From positions 682,001 to 746,000 of the forward strand of contig JACKLM010000003.1 in NCBI GenBank assembly GCA_024235895.1: a stretch of DNA of 64,000 nucleotides, written 5' to 3'. The notes under the pieces are model-generated. The model was given only the letters and a program-made list of their open reading frames with translations, had not been told where the DNA came from and made no database searches. Shown piece by piece: positions 51,002 to 59,802 of this stretch; the first letter of the stretch is position 1; each line of letters begins with the position of its first letter. The stretch comes from Burkholderiaceae bacterium (GTDB taxonomy: Bacteria > Pseudomonadota > Gammaproteobacteria > Burkholderiales > Burkholderiaceae_C). Both the position numbers and the translations under genes were made by a program.

Positions 51002-52900
51002 GTGCCGATCCAACTGCCCGACAAGGACTCCGCCAAGCCCGCCGCGCGCCGCCCCGACCCGGGCAACCGGCAGACGCAGTGGAATGTCGGCTACTGGCTG
51101 CTCGCGCTGCTGGCGCTGATCTCGCTGCAGAACCTGTGGCAGGCCGGCAGCCAGACCGAGGTCCTGCCCTACAGCGCCTTCGAGCAGGCGCTGGCCGAGG
51201 GGAGGGTGGCCGAGGTCTTCGTGCGCGACAACACCGTGACCGGGCGGCTGAAGACGCCCGACGCGTCGGGCAAGACGGTGATCGTCGCCAACCGCGTCGA
51301 GCCCGACCTGGCCGAGCGGCTGTCGCAGTACGAGGTGCCGTACACGCGCGTGATCGAGAGCACGCTGCTGCGCGACCTGCTGTCGTGGATCGTGCCGGCA
51401 GCGGTCTTCTTCGGCCTGTGGTTCTTCCTCATCCGCCGGCTGGCCGAGAAGCAGGGCGGCCTGGGCGGCTTCATGTCGATCGGCAAGAGCCGCGCCAAGG
51501 TCTACGTCGAGCGCGATACCGGCGTCACCTTCGCCGATGTCGCCGGCGTCGACGAGGCCAAGGCCGAGTTGCAGGAGATCGTCGCCTTCCTGAAGGACCC
51601 GCAGGGCTACGGCCGGCTGGGCGCGCGCATGCCCAAGGGGGTGCTGCTGGTCGGCCCGCCGGGCACCGGCAAGACGCTGCTGGCCAAGGCGGTCGCGGGC
51701 GAGGCCGGGGTGCCGTTCTTCAGCATCAGCGGCAGCGAGTTCGTCGAGATGTTCGTCGGCGTCGGCGCCGCGCGCGTGCGCGACCTGTTCGAGCAGGCGC
51801 GCGCCAAGGCGCCGGCGATCATCTTCGTCGACGAGCTCGACGCGCTCGGGCGCGCGCGCGGCAGTTTCCCCGGCATCGGCGGGCACGACGAGCGCGAGCA
51901 GACGCTCAACCAGCTGCTGGCCGAGCTCGACGGCTTCGACACCACCGGCGGCCTGGTGCTGCTGGCGGCGACGAACCGGCCCGAGATCCTCGACCCGGCG
52001 CTGCTGCGTGCTGGCCGCTTCGACCGCCAGGTGCTGGTCGACCGGCCCGATAAGATGGGGCGGACGCAGATCCTGCGCGTGCACGCGAGGAAGATCCGGC
52101 TCGGTGCCGGCACCGATCTGGAGCAGGTCGCGGCGCTGACGACGGGTTTCTCGGGCGCGGACCTGGCCAACCTGTGCAACGAGGCAGCGCTGGCGGCCAC
52201 GCGACGCGGCGGCGACGAGGTCACGCTGGCGGACTTCACGCAGGCGATCGAGCGCATCGTCGCCGGGCTGGAAAAGCGCAACCGCGTGCTGAGCGCGCAC
52301 GAGCGCGAGGTCGTCGCCTACCACGAGATGGGGCATGCGCTGGTCGCGATGGCGCTGCCCGGCAGCGACGCGGTGCACAAGGTCTCGATCATCCCGCGCG
52401 GCATCGGCGCGCTCGGCTACACGATCCAGCGCCCGACCGAGGACCGCTTCCTGATGACGCGGCGCGAGCTGGAGCACAAGATCATGGTGCTGCTCGGCGG
52501 CCGCGCGGCCGAGTCGCTGGTCTTCGGCGAGCTGTCGACCGGCGCTGCCGACGACCTGGCCAAGGTGACCGACATCGCGCGCGACATGGCGATGCGCTAC
52601 GGCATGGTCGAGGAGCTGGGCCACGTCGTCTTCGAGGCGCCGCGGCCGCGCTTTCTCGACGTGCCGGGGATGGAGGCGCCGGGTTGGCGCGGCAGCCCCG
52701 AGACGCAGCAACGGATCGATACCGCGGTGCACGATATCGTCCAGCAGGCTTTCGACCGTTCGCGCGCGCTGCTGGAAGGGCAGCGCGAGGTGCTGGAACG
52801 CGGTGCGCGCGAGCTGCTGACCAGGGAGACACTCGACGAGGCGGCGCTGCGTCCGCTGGCGCAGGCGATGCGGGGCGCGGGGATGCCGCCAGCCCGGTAG
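51002..52900 (+). CDS. ftsH: ATP-dependent zinc metalloprotease, FtsH paralogue
   Basis: A 632-residue AAA+ membrane protease. Two membrane segments (GYWLLALLALISLQNLW and WIVPAAVFFGLWFFLI) flank a periplasmic domain; Walker A GPPGTGKT near residue 218, Walker B IIFVDELDALG, second region of homology ATNRPEILDPALLRAGRFDR. The zinc site is HEMGH (His441), where most FtsH proteins have HEAGH; the third ligand is the Asp in ELSTGAADDLAKV. The lysine-rich C-terminal tail is short. GTG start at 51002. Its place behind cbpA-cbpM and beside two Hsp20 genes, not beside rlmE-folP, suggests an extra stress-linked copy. Confidence 0.93.
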   Translation: MPIQLPDKDSAKPAARRPDPGNRQTQWNVGYWLLALLALISLQNLWQAGSQTEVLPYSAFEQALAEGRVAEVFVRDNTVTGRLKTPDASGKTVIVANRVEPDLAERLSQYEVPYTRVIESTLLRDLLSWIVPAAVFFGLWFFLIRRLAEKQGGLGGFMSIGKSRAKVYVERDTGVTFADVAGVDEAKAELQEIVAFLKDPQGYGRLGARMPKGVLLVGPPGTGKTLLAKAVAGEAGVPFFSISGSEFVEMFVGVGAARVRDLFEQARAKAPAIIFVDELDALGRARGSFPGIGGHDEREQTLNQLLAELDGFDTTGGLVLLAATNRPEILDPALLRAGRFDRQVLVDRPDKMGRTQILRVHARKIRLGAGTDLEQVAALTTGFSGADLANLCNEAALAATRRGGDEVTLADFTQAIERIVAGLEKRNRVLSAHEREVVAYHEMGHALVAMALPGSDAVHKVSIIPRGIGALGYTIQRPTEDRFLMTRRELEHKIMVLLGGRAAESLVFGELSTGAADDLAKVTDIARDMAMRYGMVEELGHVVFEAPRPRFLDVPGMEAPGWRGSPETQQRIDTAVHDIVQQAFDRSRALLEGQREVLERGARELLTRETLDEAALRPLAQAMRGAGMPPAR

Positions 52901-52908
52901 CGGGACGC

Positions 52909-54234
52909 TCAGGGCGCCCGGCGCAGCCTCAGGTGGGCGACGAAGCCGCCGTCGGCCGCATTCGCGATCTCGAGCGATCCGCCCATGCGCTGCATCGCCT
53001 TGTCCACGATCGCGAGCCCCAGCCCGGCGCCGGTGGCGGCGGTGCGCGCGGCGTCGCCGCGGTAGAACGGTGTCGTCAGCTGCGGCAGCTTGGCCGGCGG
53101 GACGCCGGGCCCTGTGTCGCGCACCGAGACGATGACCCACGGTCCGGTGCGGTTGTGCGTCACGCTCACCTCGGCGACGCCGGTCTCCGCATGGCGGCCG
53201 TAGCGGCGCGCATTCTCGAACAGGTTGGCGAAAACGCGCGCCAGCTCGGTCTCGTCGGCGAGCACCGCGAGGTCGATCGGCAGCCGCGAGGCGATCTGGA
53301 TCGCCTGCGGGTCGCGCATGACCGCCATCTCGCGGTCGACGAGCTGCGCCAGGTGCACCGTGCGCAGCTGCGTCTCGCCCGGGCGTGCGTAGTCCATGAA
53401 CTTGTCGATGATGGCGTCGAGCTGGTCGATGTCCAGCGCCATGTTGCCCTTGGCCTCCTCGTCGGCCACGCTCATCTCGGTCTCCAGCCGCAGCCGCGCC
53501 AGCGGCGTGCGCAGGTCGTGGCTGATGCCAGCGAGCATCACCGCTCGGTCCTCCTCGACCTTGGCCAGCTCGCGTGCCATGCGGTTGAATCCCATGTTGA
53601 CCTCGCGGATCTCGCTCGTCAGCGTGTTCTCGTCCAGGCGCGAGTCGAGGTCGCCCTCGCGGATGCGGCTGGCGGCGAACGACAGCTGCTTGAGCGGGCG
53701 GTTGATCAGCCGCGCGATGCCGGCCGACCCGAGCAGCGTGGCGAGCACCGCGATGCCGATCCAGACCATCCAGGTGTAGCCGGTGAGCGCGCCGCTTTGC
53801 GCGGACTCGGCGCGCAGCCAGTAGCCGTCGCCCTCGATCGTGAAGCCGACCCAGAGCCCCGGCTCACCGTTGACGCTGCGCGCCACCAGCGTGCCCGCGC
53901 CGAGACTGGCGCGCAGCTCCTGCGCGACGCGCTGGCTGAAGCGGTCGCGCTCCCAGGGCTCGTAGCGGTCGCCGCGCTCGCGCGGCGCCACCCGGACCGC
54001 GTCTCGCGCCAGGCTCTTCATCAGCGCGACGCGCTGGATCTTGTCGGCCGTTTGCAGCGCCGCGCGCGACAGGTCGACCAGCCCGGCGATCTGCTGCGCC
54101 GTCTGCACCGCGCGCGGCTCGAGCTCGAGCGCGCGCAGCGTCTGCACCCAGGCGACGATGCCGCCGGCCAGCAGGATCGCGAGGTAGAAGAAGGTGCGCC
54201 AGAACAGGCTCAGCGCGACGGGCTGGCGCGGCAT
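52909..54234 (-). CDS. envZ: two-component sensor histidine kinase EnvZ
   Basis: A 441-residue inner-membrane kinase paired with OmpR. TM1 is FFYLAILLAGGIVAWVQTL, followed by a periplasmic domain of about 130 residues, TM2 WMVWIGIAVLATLLGSAGIA, HAMP, and the phospho-acceptor His in GISHDLRTPLARLRLETEMS. The catalytic domain has N-box FENARRYG, G1 DTGPGVP and G2 GAGLGLAIVDKAM. I chose ATG 54234, which leaves 22 bases after ompR; a start at 54285 inside ompR is also open. Confidence 0.92.
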   Translation of the reverse strand: MPRQPVALSLFWRTFFYLAILLAGGIVAWVQTLRALELEPRAVQTAQQIAGLVDLSRAALQTADKIQRVALMKSLARDAVRVAPRERGDRYEPWERDRFSQRVAQELRASLGAGTLVARSVNGEPGLWVGFTIEGDGYWLRAESAQSGALTGYTWMVWIGIAVLATLLGSAGIARLINRPLKQLSFAASRIREGDLDSRLDENTLTSEIREVNMGFNRMARELAKVEEDRAVMLAGISHDLRTPLARLRLETEMSVADEEAKGNMALDIDQLDAIIDKFMDYARPGETQLRTVHLAQLVDREMAVMRDPQAIQIASRLPIDLAVLADETELARVFANLFENARRYGRHAETGVAEVSVTHNRTGPWVIVSVRDTGPGVPPAKLPQLTTPFYRGDAARTAATGAGLGLAIVDKAMQRMGGSLEIANAADGGFVAHLRLRRAP

Positions 54235-54256
54235 CGGACGGGGCGGCGGGCGCAGC

Positions 54257-54991
54257 TCAGCTCGTGCCGTCGGGCACGAAGACATAGCCGACGCCCCACA
54301 CCGTCTGGATGTAGCGCGGCTGGGAGGGGTCGGGTTCGATCATCTTGCGCAGGCGCGAGATCTGTACGTCCAGGCTGCGGTCGAAGGGCTCGAACTCGCG
54401 CCCGCGTGCCAGCTGCGCCAGCTTGTCCCGCGACAGCGGCTGGCGCGGGTGCCGCACCAGCGCCTTGAGCATCGAGAACTCGCCCGTCGTCAGCGCGATC
54501 GACTCGCCGTCCTTGGTCAGCCGGCGCAGCGACAGGTCGAACTCGAACGGGCCGAAGCTGACCGTCTGCGCATCCTTGGATGGCGCACCCGGGGCCTCGG
54601 GCGCCGGGCGGCGGCGCAGCACGGCGTGGATGCGCGCCAGCAGCTCGCGCGGGTTGAAGGGCTTGGGCAGGTAGTCGTCGGCACCGACCTCCAGTCCGAC
54701 GATGCGGTCGACATCCTCGACCTTGGCCGTCAGCATGATGATCGGCGTCGAGTCATTGGCCGCGCGCAGCCGGCGGCAGATCGACAGCCCGTCCTCGCCC
54801 GGCAGCATGAGGTCGAGCACGATGAGGTCGATCGTCTCGCGCGTCAGCAGCCGGTTCAGCGCCTTGGCGTCCTCGGCCAGCAGCACCTCGAAGCCCTCCT
54901 GCGACAGGTAGCGGCGCAGCAGGTCGCGGATGCGCGCATCGTCGTCGACGACGACGATGCGGTCGGCCCGGTTGTGCGTGGTGGCATTCAT
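54257..54991 (-). CDS. ompR: OmpR-family response regulator
   Basis: A 244-residue regulator. The receiver domain has the acidic pair VVDDDARI, phospho-acceptor Asp in LIVLDLMLPGEDGLSICRRL and Lys in DDYLPKPFNPRELLARI, segments almost the same as E. coli OmpR. The winged-helix domain ends GREFEPFDRSLDVQISRLRK and TVWGVGYVFV. GGGGAT precedes ATG 54991. It is followed by envZ, so the pair is an osmolarity or envelope-type system; targets are not visible, except a possible operator upstream. Confidence 0.95.
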   Translation of the reverse strand: MNATTHNRADRIVVVDDDARIRDLLRRYLSQEGFEVLLAEDAKALNRLLTRETIDLIVLDLMLPGEDGLSICRRLRAANDSTPIIMLTAKVEDVDRIVGLEVGADDYLPKPFNPRELLARIHAVLRRRPAPEAPGAPSKDAQTVSFGPFEFDLSLRRLTKDGESIALTTGEFSMLKALVRHPRQPLSRDKLAQLARGREFEPFDRSLDVQISRLRKMIEPDPSQPRYIQTVWGVGYVFVPDGTS

Positions 54992-55004
54992 GACGATCCC
55001 CGAA

Positions 55005-55070
55005 ATGTAACAAGCCCATTGTCGGGGGCTGCCGGCCCCGGCTTTCGGGGCGGCTGACCAACGGTTACAT
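55005..55070. promoter_or_regulatory. inverted ATGTAAC...GTTACAT pair upstream of ompR
   Basis: ATGTAAC (55005-55011) and GTTACAT (55064-55070) are perfect inverted copies 52 bases apart in the divergent region between ompR and the SIMPL gene. GTTACA cores are typical of OmpR boxes, so autoregulation is plausible. A GC hairpin (GCCCC/GGGGC at 55035-55051) lies between them. Confidence 0.4.
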
Positions 55071-55160
55071 GTCTTGCCGGCCGCGATCGCGCTAGGCTTG
55101 CGATCCGTGAACTGCGTCGCGGCACGATGCAGCCCGTCGACCCGACCCCGAGGAGCCCGC

Positions 55161-55961
55161 ATGCCCCGAGATCTCCCCGCCCCCCTTCGGGGCGCCGAAC
55201 CCGACGCAGGGCTCCTCCGCCCGGTCGGCCCGGCGCCCCGCGACCGCCGCCTGCGCCGCGCCGCGCTGGCGTTCGTCGCCGTCGGCCTGTTCGTGGCCGG
55301 GGCGGCGCAGGCGCAGACCCTGCCGCCGCCCGAGAACGTGGTCCAGCTCTCGGCCGAGGCCGCCACCGAGGTGACGCTGGACCGGCTGCAGCTCGTCTTC
55401 TCGACCCGGCGCGAGGGCCCCGAGGCGGCACCGGTGCAGCAGCAGCTGCAGCAGGCGCTGGAGGCGGCGCTGACGGTCGCGCGCGCGGCCGCGCGACCAG
55501 GCGAGGTCGACGTGCGCACCGGGAATTTTTCGCTCTCGCCGCGCTACGACGGCCGTGGCGGTACGAGCGGCTGGGTCGGCAGCGCCGAGCTGATCGTCGA
55601 GGGCAGCGACCGCGCCGCGATCGCCGCGCTGGCCGGACGCATCCAGACCATGTCGGTGGCGCGCACCGGCTGGACGCTGTCGCGCGGCGCGCGCGAGCGC
55701 GCCGAGGAGGAAATCACCGCCGAGGCGGTCGCGCGCTTTCGCGCCAAGGCCGATCGCAGTGCGCGCCTGTTCGGCTTCACCGGCTGGCTGCTGCGCGAGG
55801 TCTCGGTCGGCGCCGACGGGCCGCCGCCCGGGCTGCCGCGGCCGGCGATCGCGATGGGCGCGCGTGCCGCGAGTGCCGAGATGGACGCACCGCTGCCGAT
55901 CGAGGCCGGGCGCGCGACGGTGACCGTGAGCGTGCACGGCAGCGTGCAGCTGACCCGTTGA
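55161..55961 (+). CDS. SIMPL (DUF541) domain periplasmic protein
   Basis: A 266-residue protein with a long basic N-region, one hydrophobic stretch (AALAFVAVGLFVAGAAQAQ) ending in an A-Q-A signal-peptidase site, then the SIMPL/YggE-type domain: VVQLSAEAATEVTLDRLQLV, GNFSLSPRYDGRGGTSGWVG and a final strand TVTVSVHGSVQLT. Family members are periplasmic and linked to oxidative stress protection, without a known reaction. AGGAG lies 5 bases before ATG 55161. Its stop overlaps the next start. Confidence 0.88.
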   Translation: MPRDLPAPLRGAEPDAGLLRPVGPAPRDRRLRRAALAFVAVGLFVAGAAQAQTLPPPENVVQLSAEAATEVTLDRLQLVFSTRREGPEAAPVQQQLQQALEAALTVARAAARPGEVDVRTGNFSLSPRYDGRGGTSGWVGSAELIVEGSDRAAIAALAGRIQTMSVARTGWTLSRGARERAEEEITAEAVARFRAKADRSARLFGFTGWLLREVSVGADGPPPGLPRPAIAMGARAASAEMDAPLPIEAGRATVTVSVHGSVQLTR

Positions 55962-56848
55962 GCCGGCCCGCGTCCGATCACCGGCACCGACGGCCCTGCG
56001 GCGGCGCGTCGGCGCCGACCCCCGAGCTGCTGCAATGGCTGCGCGAGCAGTTCCGCGCCGGCCGCCGCGACGACGAGGCGCTGCAGCTGATGCGCGCCAG
56101 TGGCTGGGCCGAGGCGGTCGCGCGGGCGGCGCTCGATCGGGCGCGCCTCGACATGTCGCAGGCTGACCACGCAGCCGGCCCGAGCCCGGGCCGCCGCGTG
56201 CCCGGGCCGCAAGCCGCCGACGGCTCGAACCGGATCGAGGCCGACGGCCATGCGGTGCAGCTGCTGGTGACGCTGCGCCACCCGCGCCTCGTCGTCTTCG
56301 GGGACTTCCTCACCGACGCCGAGTGCGACGCGCTGATCGCCGAGGCGCGGCCGCGCATGGCACGCTCCGAGACCGTCGATACCGCCACCGGCGGCGGCGA
56401 GATCAACGCCGCGCGCACCAGCCGCGGCATGTTCTTCGAGTGCGGTGAGACGCCACTGGTGCGGCGCATCGAGCGACGCATCGAGGCGCTGCTGCACTGG
56501 CCGGTCGACTGGGGCGAGCCGCTGCAGGTGCTGCACTACGAGCCTGGCGCCGAATACCGGCCGCACCACGACTATTTCGATCCGGGCCAGCCGGGCACGG
56601 CGGCGGTGCTCGGCCGCGGCGGCCAGCGCGTCGGCACCCTGCTGATCTACCTCGCGGCCCCCGAGGCCGGCGGCGCGACGAGCTTCCCCGAGGCCGGTCT
56701 CGAGATCGCCGCCGTCAAGGGCTGCGCGGTCTTCTTCGGCTACGAGCGGGCAAGCGCGGATTCGCTGACGCTGCACGGCGGCGAACCCGTGCGGCGCGGC
56801 GACAAGTGGGTCGCGACCAAGTGGCTGCGCGAGCGCGAATTTCGCTGA
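55958..56848 (+). CDS. 2OG-Fe(II) oxygenase, prolyl 4-hydroxylase family
   Basis: A 296-residue dioxygenase. An N-terminal helical segment (PELLQWLREQFRAGRRDDEA, SGWAEAVARAAL) is of a kind I know from burkholderial homologues. The jelly-roll core has the iron ligands His and Asp in YRPHHDYFDPG and the distal His in LTLHGGEPV, with a basic residue for 2-oxoglutarate in RRGDKWVATKWL. The only in-frame start that keeps the helical segment is TTG 55958, which overlaps the SIMPL stop as TTGA. Substrate protein unknown. Confidence 0.88.
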   Translation: MSRPASDHRHRRPCGGASAPTPELLQWLREQFRAGRRDDEALQLMRASGWAEAVARAALDRARLDMSQADHAAGPSPGRRVPGPQAADGSNRIEADGHAVQLLVTLRHPRLVVFGDFLTDAECDALIAEARPRMARSETVDTATGGGEINAARTSRGMFFECGETPLVRRIERRIEALLHWPVDWGEPLQVLHYEPGAEYRPHHDYFDPGQPGTAAVLGRGGQRVGTLLIYLAAPEAGGATSFPEAGLEIAAVKGCAVFFGYERASADSLTLHGGEPVRRGDKWVATKWLREREFR

Positions 56849-56905
56849 CCGGGCTGCGTCACCGCGCCGGCGCCCGTGGGCGTCGCGATCTCCGCGCCCG
56901 GGCTC

Positions 56906-58261
56906 TCAGAGCGCGCCGGCACCGAGGCCGCCGACCCCCACGGCGACGGCCCACCCGGCCCCGGTCGAAGCCGCAAGCGACAGCGCGATCCGGACCGCAT
57001 AGCCCGCACCGCCCGTGATCCACGCGACCGCGCAGCGCGAGACCGCATTCGCCGTGATCGCCAGCAGCACGCCACCGATCGCGACGTCTGCGGCCAGACC
57101 GCCGCCGGCATGGAGGCCGGCCAGCGTCGCGACGCTGGCGTGGGCATCGGCGAGCGCGCCGACCGCGGCGCCGGCCAGCACCCCGCGCGTGCCGAGCCAG
57201 CGCTCGGCCCAGCCGATCACGAGCCCGACGCCGACCAGCAACGCGGCCAGCAGCGCCGCCTCGCGCAGCCGCAGCGGGCCCCGCTCGCCGTCCCGCGGGT
57301 CCTCGCGGCGCGCATCGCTGGCTTCGTCCCGAGGACCGGCACGGTCGGGGCGGCCGGCCTCGGCGTCGGGGGCGGACCCGCGCGCCTGGGCTTCGCCGTC
57401 GTCGGGGCGCCGAGGCCGCCGACGCGCTCGCCAGATGCCGCTGGCCGCGGCAACGGCGCCGGCCACGATCGTCGCCGGCGCCAGCGCGGCAGCCAGCGCC
57501 GGCGCGATCGCGACCAGCAGCACCAGCGCCTGCAGCCAGGTCGCGGCGGTCGACAGCATGGCGCCGGCCTCGCACGGTGCAGCGACAGACGGGTCCCGGC
57601 GCGCGCGCGCCCCGAAGGAAGCGATGGTCGCCGTGCTCGAGACAAACCCGGAGAAGAATCCCGCCAGCGCCAGCCCGGCGCGTGCGCCGGCGACGCGCGC
57701 GGCGACATGCCCGGCGGCCTGCACCGCCAGGATCAGTGCCGTCACCAGCACCAGGCGGCGCGGCACCAGCCCGGCCAGCCATTCGACCGGCTCGGCGGGC
57801 GTCAGCGGCAGCACGACCAGCGTCAGCGCCGCCAGCAGCATCCCATCGTGCAGCTCGCCCTCGCTCAGCCACGCGGTGGCGAAGCGGTGCAGGCCCTCGC
57901 GCATCGCCAGCAGCAGCGCGAGCGTGGCGGCGATGCCCGCGGCCAGCGCCGGCTCGCGCATCGCCAGCACACCGATCAGGTAGGTGACGAACAGCGCCAG
58001 CTCGGTCGTCACACCCGGGTCGTCGGAGCGGCTGCGCGCGTAGGCCAGTGCCACCAGCACCAGCACCAGCGCGGCGCCGACGGCAACCAGCAGGGGCTGC
58101 TGCAGCCACTGCGCGATGGCGCCGGCCAGCGCGGCGACGCTGAAGCTGCGGATGCCGGCGGCGTTGCGACCGGCGCCCTGGCCCTTGCGCCGCTCGCGAT
58201 CCAGGCCGATCAGCAAGCCGGCGCCGATCGCGACCCCGAACCCGAGCGCCTCTGGCAGCAT
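56906..58261 (-). CDS. MgtC/SapB-DUF4010 membrane protein
   Basis: A 451-residue protein with about twelve membrane segments. The N-terminal part is the MgtC-like unit (GFGVAIGAGLLIGLDRERRK, RSFSVAALAGAIA); the C-terminal part is DUF4010 (GFFSGFVSSTATIASFG and the repeat GVLAGAAVGALADAHASVAT). A charged cytoplasmic loop of about 75 residues rich in Arg, Asp and Pro separates the halves. The conserved STAT and DAHA motifs in membrane helices suggest ion transport, unproven. ATG 58261; 26 bases separate it from the next gene upstream. Confidence 0.88.
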   Translation of the reverse strand: MLPEALGFGVAIGAGLLIGLDRERRKGQGAGRNAAGIRSFSVAALAGAIAQWLQQPLLVAVGAALVLVLVALAYARSRSDDPGVTTELALFVTYLIGVLAMREPALAAGIAATLALLLAMREGLHRFATAWLSEGELHDGMLLAALTLVVLPLTPAEPVEWLAGLVPRRLVLVTALILAVQAAGHVAARVAGARAGLALAGFFSGFVSSTATIASFGARARRDPSVAAPCEAGAMLSTAATWLQALVLLVAIAPALAAALAPATIVAGAVAAASGIWRARRRPRRPDDGEAQARGSAPDAEAGRPDRAGPRDEASDARREDPRDGERGPLRLREAALLAALLVGVGLVIGWAERWLGTRGVLAGAAVGALADAHASVATLAGLHAGGGLAADVAIGGVLLAITANAVSRCAVAWITGGAGYAVRIALSLAASTGAGWAVAVGVGGLGAGAL

Positions 58262-58286
58262 CGACAGGCCCGCCTGCGCGCGTCGA

Positions 58287-59651
58287 TCACGCGTTGGCTT
58301 GCTCGCCGTGCTGCGGCACGCGGACGCGCCAGCCGAGCTCGTCCTTGATCCGCATGCGCATCGCATCGGCGGCGTCCGGCTCGCCGTGGACGACGAAGGT
58401 CTGCTCCGGCGCCCGCGGCATCTGCCGCAGCCAGTCGAGGATCTCGCCCGCGTCGGCGTGGCCGGAGAAGCCCTCGAGCTGCGAAACCTGCGCGCGCACC
58501 GGCACGTACTCGCCGTGGATCTTGACCTCGCGCGCGCCGGCGACCAGGTGGGCGCCGCGGCTGCCACCGACCTGGAAGCCGGGGAAGACGACGTGGTGGC
58601 GCGGATCCGGCGCCATCGCCTTCAGGTGATGCAGCACGCGCCCGCCGGTGGCCATGCCGCTGGCCGAGACGATGACCGCCGGGTAGCGGTAGCGCCGCTG
58701 CACGAGCCGGATCGACTGCTGCGCGGTGGCGACCGAGCGCACGCCGTCGCACAGGCGAGCGGCCTCGGACGGCGCGATGCGCAACAGCCTCGCGTGGCGC
58801 CGGTAGAGCGCCGTGGCCTCGATCGCCATCGGGCTGTCGAGGAAGACGGGCAGGTCGGGCGGGATCTCGCCGCGGGCCTTCAGCCGCTGCAGCACCAGCA
58901 GCAGCGCCTGCGCGCGACCGACCGCGAACGACGGCATCAGCACCGAGCCGCCACGGCCTATCGTGTCGCGCACGATCGCGCCGAGCTCCTGGGCGATGTC
59001 CGTCTTCGGATGCTCGCGGTTGCCGTAGGTCGACTCGACCAGCAGCACGTCCGCAGGCTGCGGCGGCTCGGGCGGCGGCATCAGCAGGTCCTCGCGGCGG
59101 CCGATGTCACCGGAGAACAGGAGCTGCCTGCCGTCGGCGCCGGTCAGGTGCACCGCGCAGGCGCCCAGCAGGTGGCCCACAGGATCCAGCCGCACGACCG
59201 CGTCGCCGACGCGGCGCGGCCGGCGCTGCGGCAGCGGCTTCATCAGCGCGAGCGCGCGCTCGGCGTCGCGCTTCGTGTACAGCGGCAGCGCCTTCGCATG
59301 GCGGCTGTAGCCGTAGCGGTTGGCGCGCCGGGCGTCCTCCTCCTGCAGGTGCGCGGCGTCGAGCAGCAGGACGCGCGCCAGCTCGATCGTCGCCGGCGAC
59401 GCGTAGATCGGCCCGCGCCAGCCGTGCGCGACCAGCGCCGGCAGCCAGCCGCTGTGATCCAGGTGGGCGTGGCTGAGGACGACGGCGTCGGCCTCGCGCA
59501 GCGCCGGCGGCGGTGGCGCCCAGTTGCGCTCGCGCAGCACCTTGTAGCCCTGGAACATGCCGCAGTCCAGCAGCAGCCGGGTGCCGCCGGTCTCGACGAG
59601 GTGGCGCGAACCGGTAACGGTGTCGACGGCGCCGTGGAAGCTGATGTGCAT
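58287..59651 (-). CDS. metallo-beta-lactamase/beta-CASP RNA-processing-like protein
   Basis: A 454-residue protein of the CPSF73/Ysh1-like bacterial group. Metal motifs: SHAHLDHSG, the Asp of LFSGDIGRRED and VVHGEPDAADAM at the end; beta-CASP motifs follow (ESTYGNREH; PSFAVGRAQALLLVL; SASGMATGGRVLHHLK). KIHGEYVPVRAQVSQLEGFS and GHADAGEIL complete the fold. Homologues are endo/exonucleases acting on RNA. ATG 59651 gives the conserved MHISFHGAVDTVTGS start. It is divergent from ratA. Confidence 0.92.
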   Translation of the reverse strand: MHISFHGAVDTVTGSRHLVETGGTRLLLDCGMFQGYKVLRERNWAPPPPALREADAVVLSHAHLDHSGWLPALVAHGWRGPIYASPATIELARVLLLDAAHLQEEDARRANRYGYSRHAKALPLYTKRDAERALALMKPLPQRRPRRVGDAVVRLDPVGHLLGACAVHLTGADGRQLLFSGDIGRREDLLMPPPEPPQPADVLLVESTYGNREHPKTDIAQELGAIVRDTIGRGGSVLMPSFAVGRAQALLLVLQRLKARGEIPPDLPVFLDSPMAIEATALYRRHARLLRIAPSEAARLCDGVRSVATAQQSIRLVQRRYRYPAVIVSASGMATGGRVLHHLKAMAPDPRHHVVFPGFQVGGSRGAHLVAGAREVKIHGEYVPVRAQVSQLEGFSGHADAGEILDWLRQMPRAPEQTFVVHGEPDAADAMRMRIKDELGWRVRVPQHGEQANA

Positions 59652-59788
59652 GCGGGTCGGTGGACGGGTCGACGCGGGACCTGCGCCAGCGGCGAGCCTA
59701 CACGAGCGCCGCCGCCTCGTCGCGCTGCGGCCCGCGCCAGGCCAGCGTGCGTGCGCCGAGGCGCTCCGGTGCCAGGGGGCCCGCTCCG

Positions 59789-59794
59789 TAGAAT
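59789..59794 (+). promoter_or_regulatory. -10-like TAGAAT just before ratA
   Basis: TAGAAT ends 8 bases before the GTG start of ratA, which has no ribosome site, so the message may start at or very near the start codon. Confidence 0.4.
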
Positions 59795-59802
59795 GACGCA
59801 CC

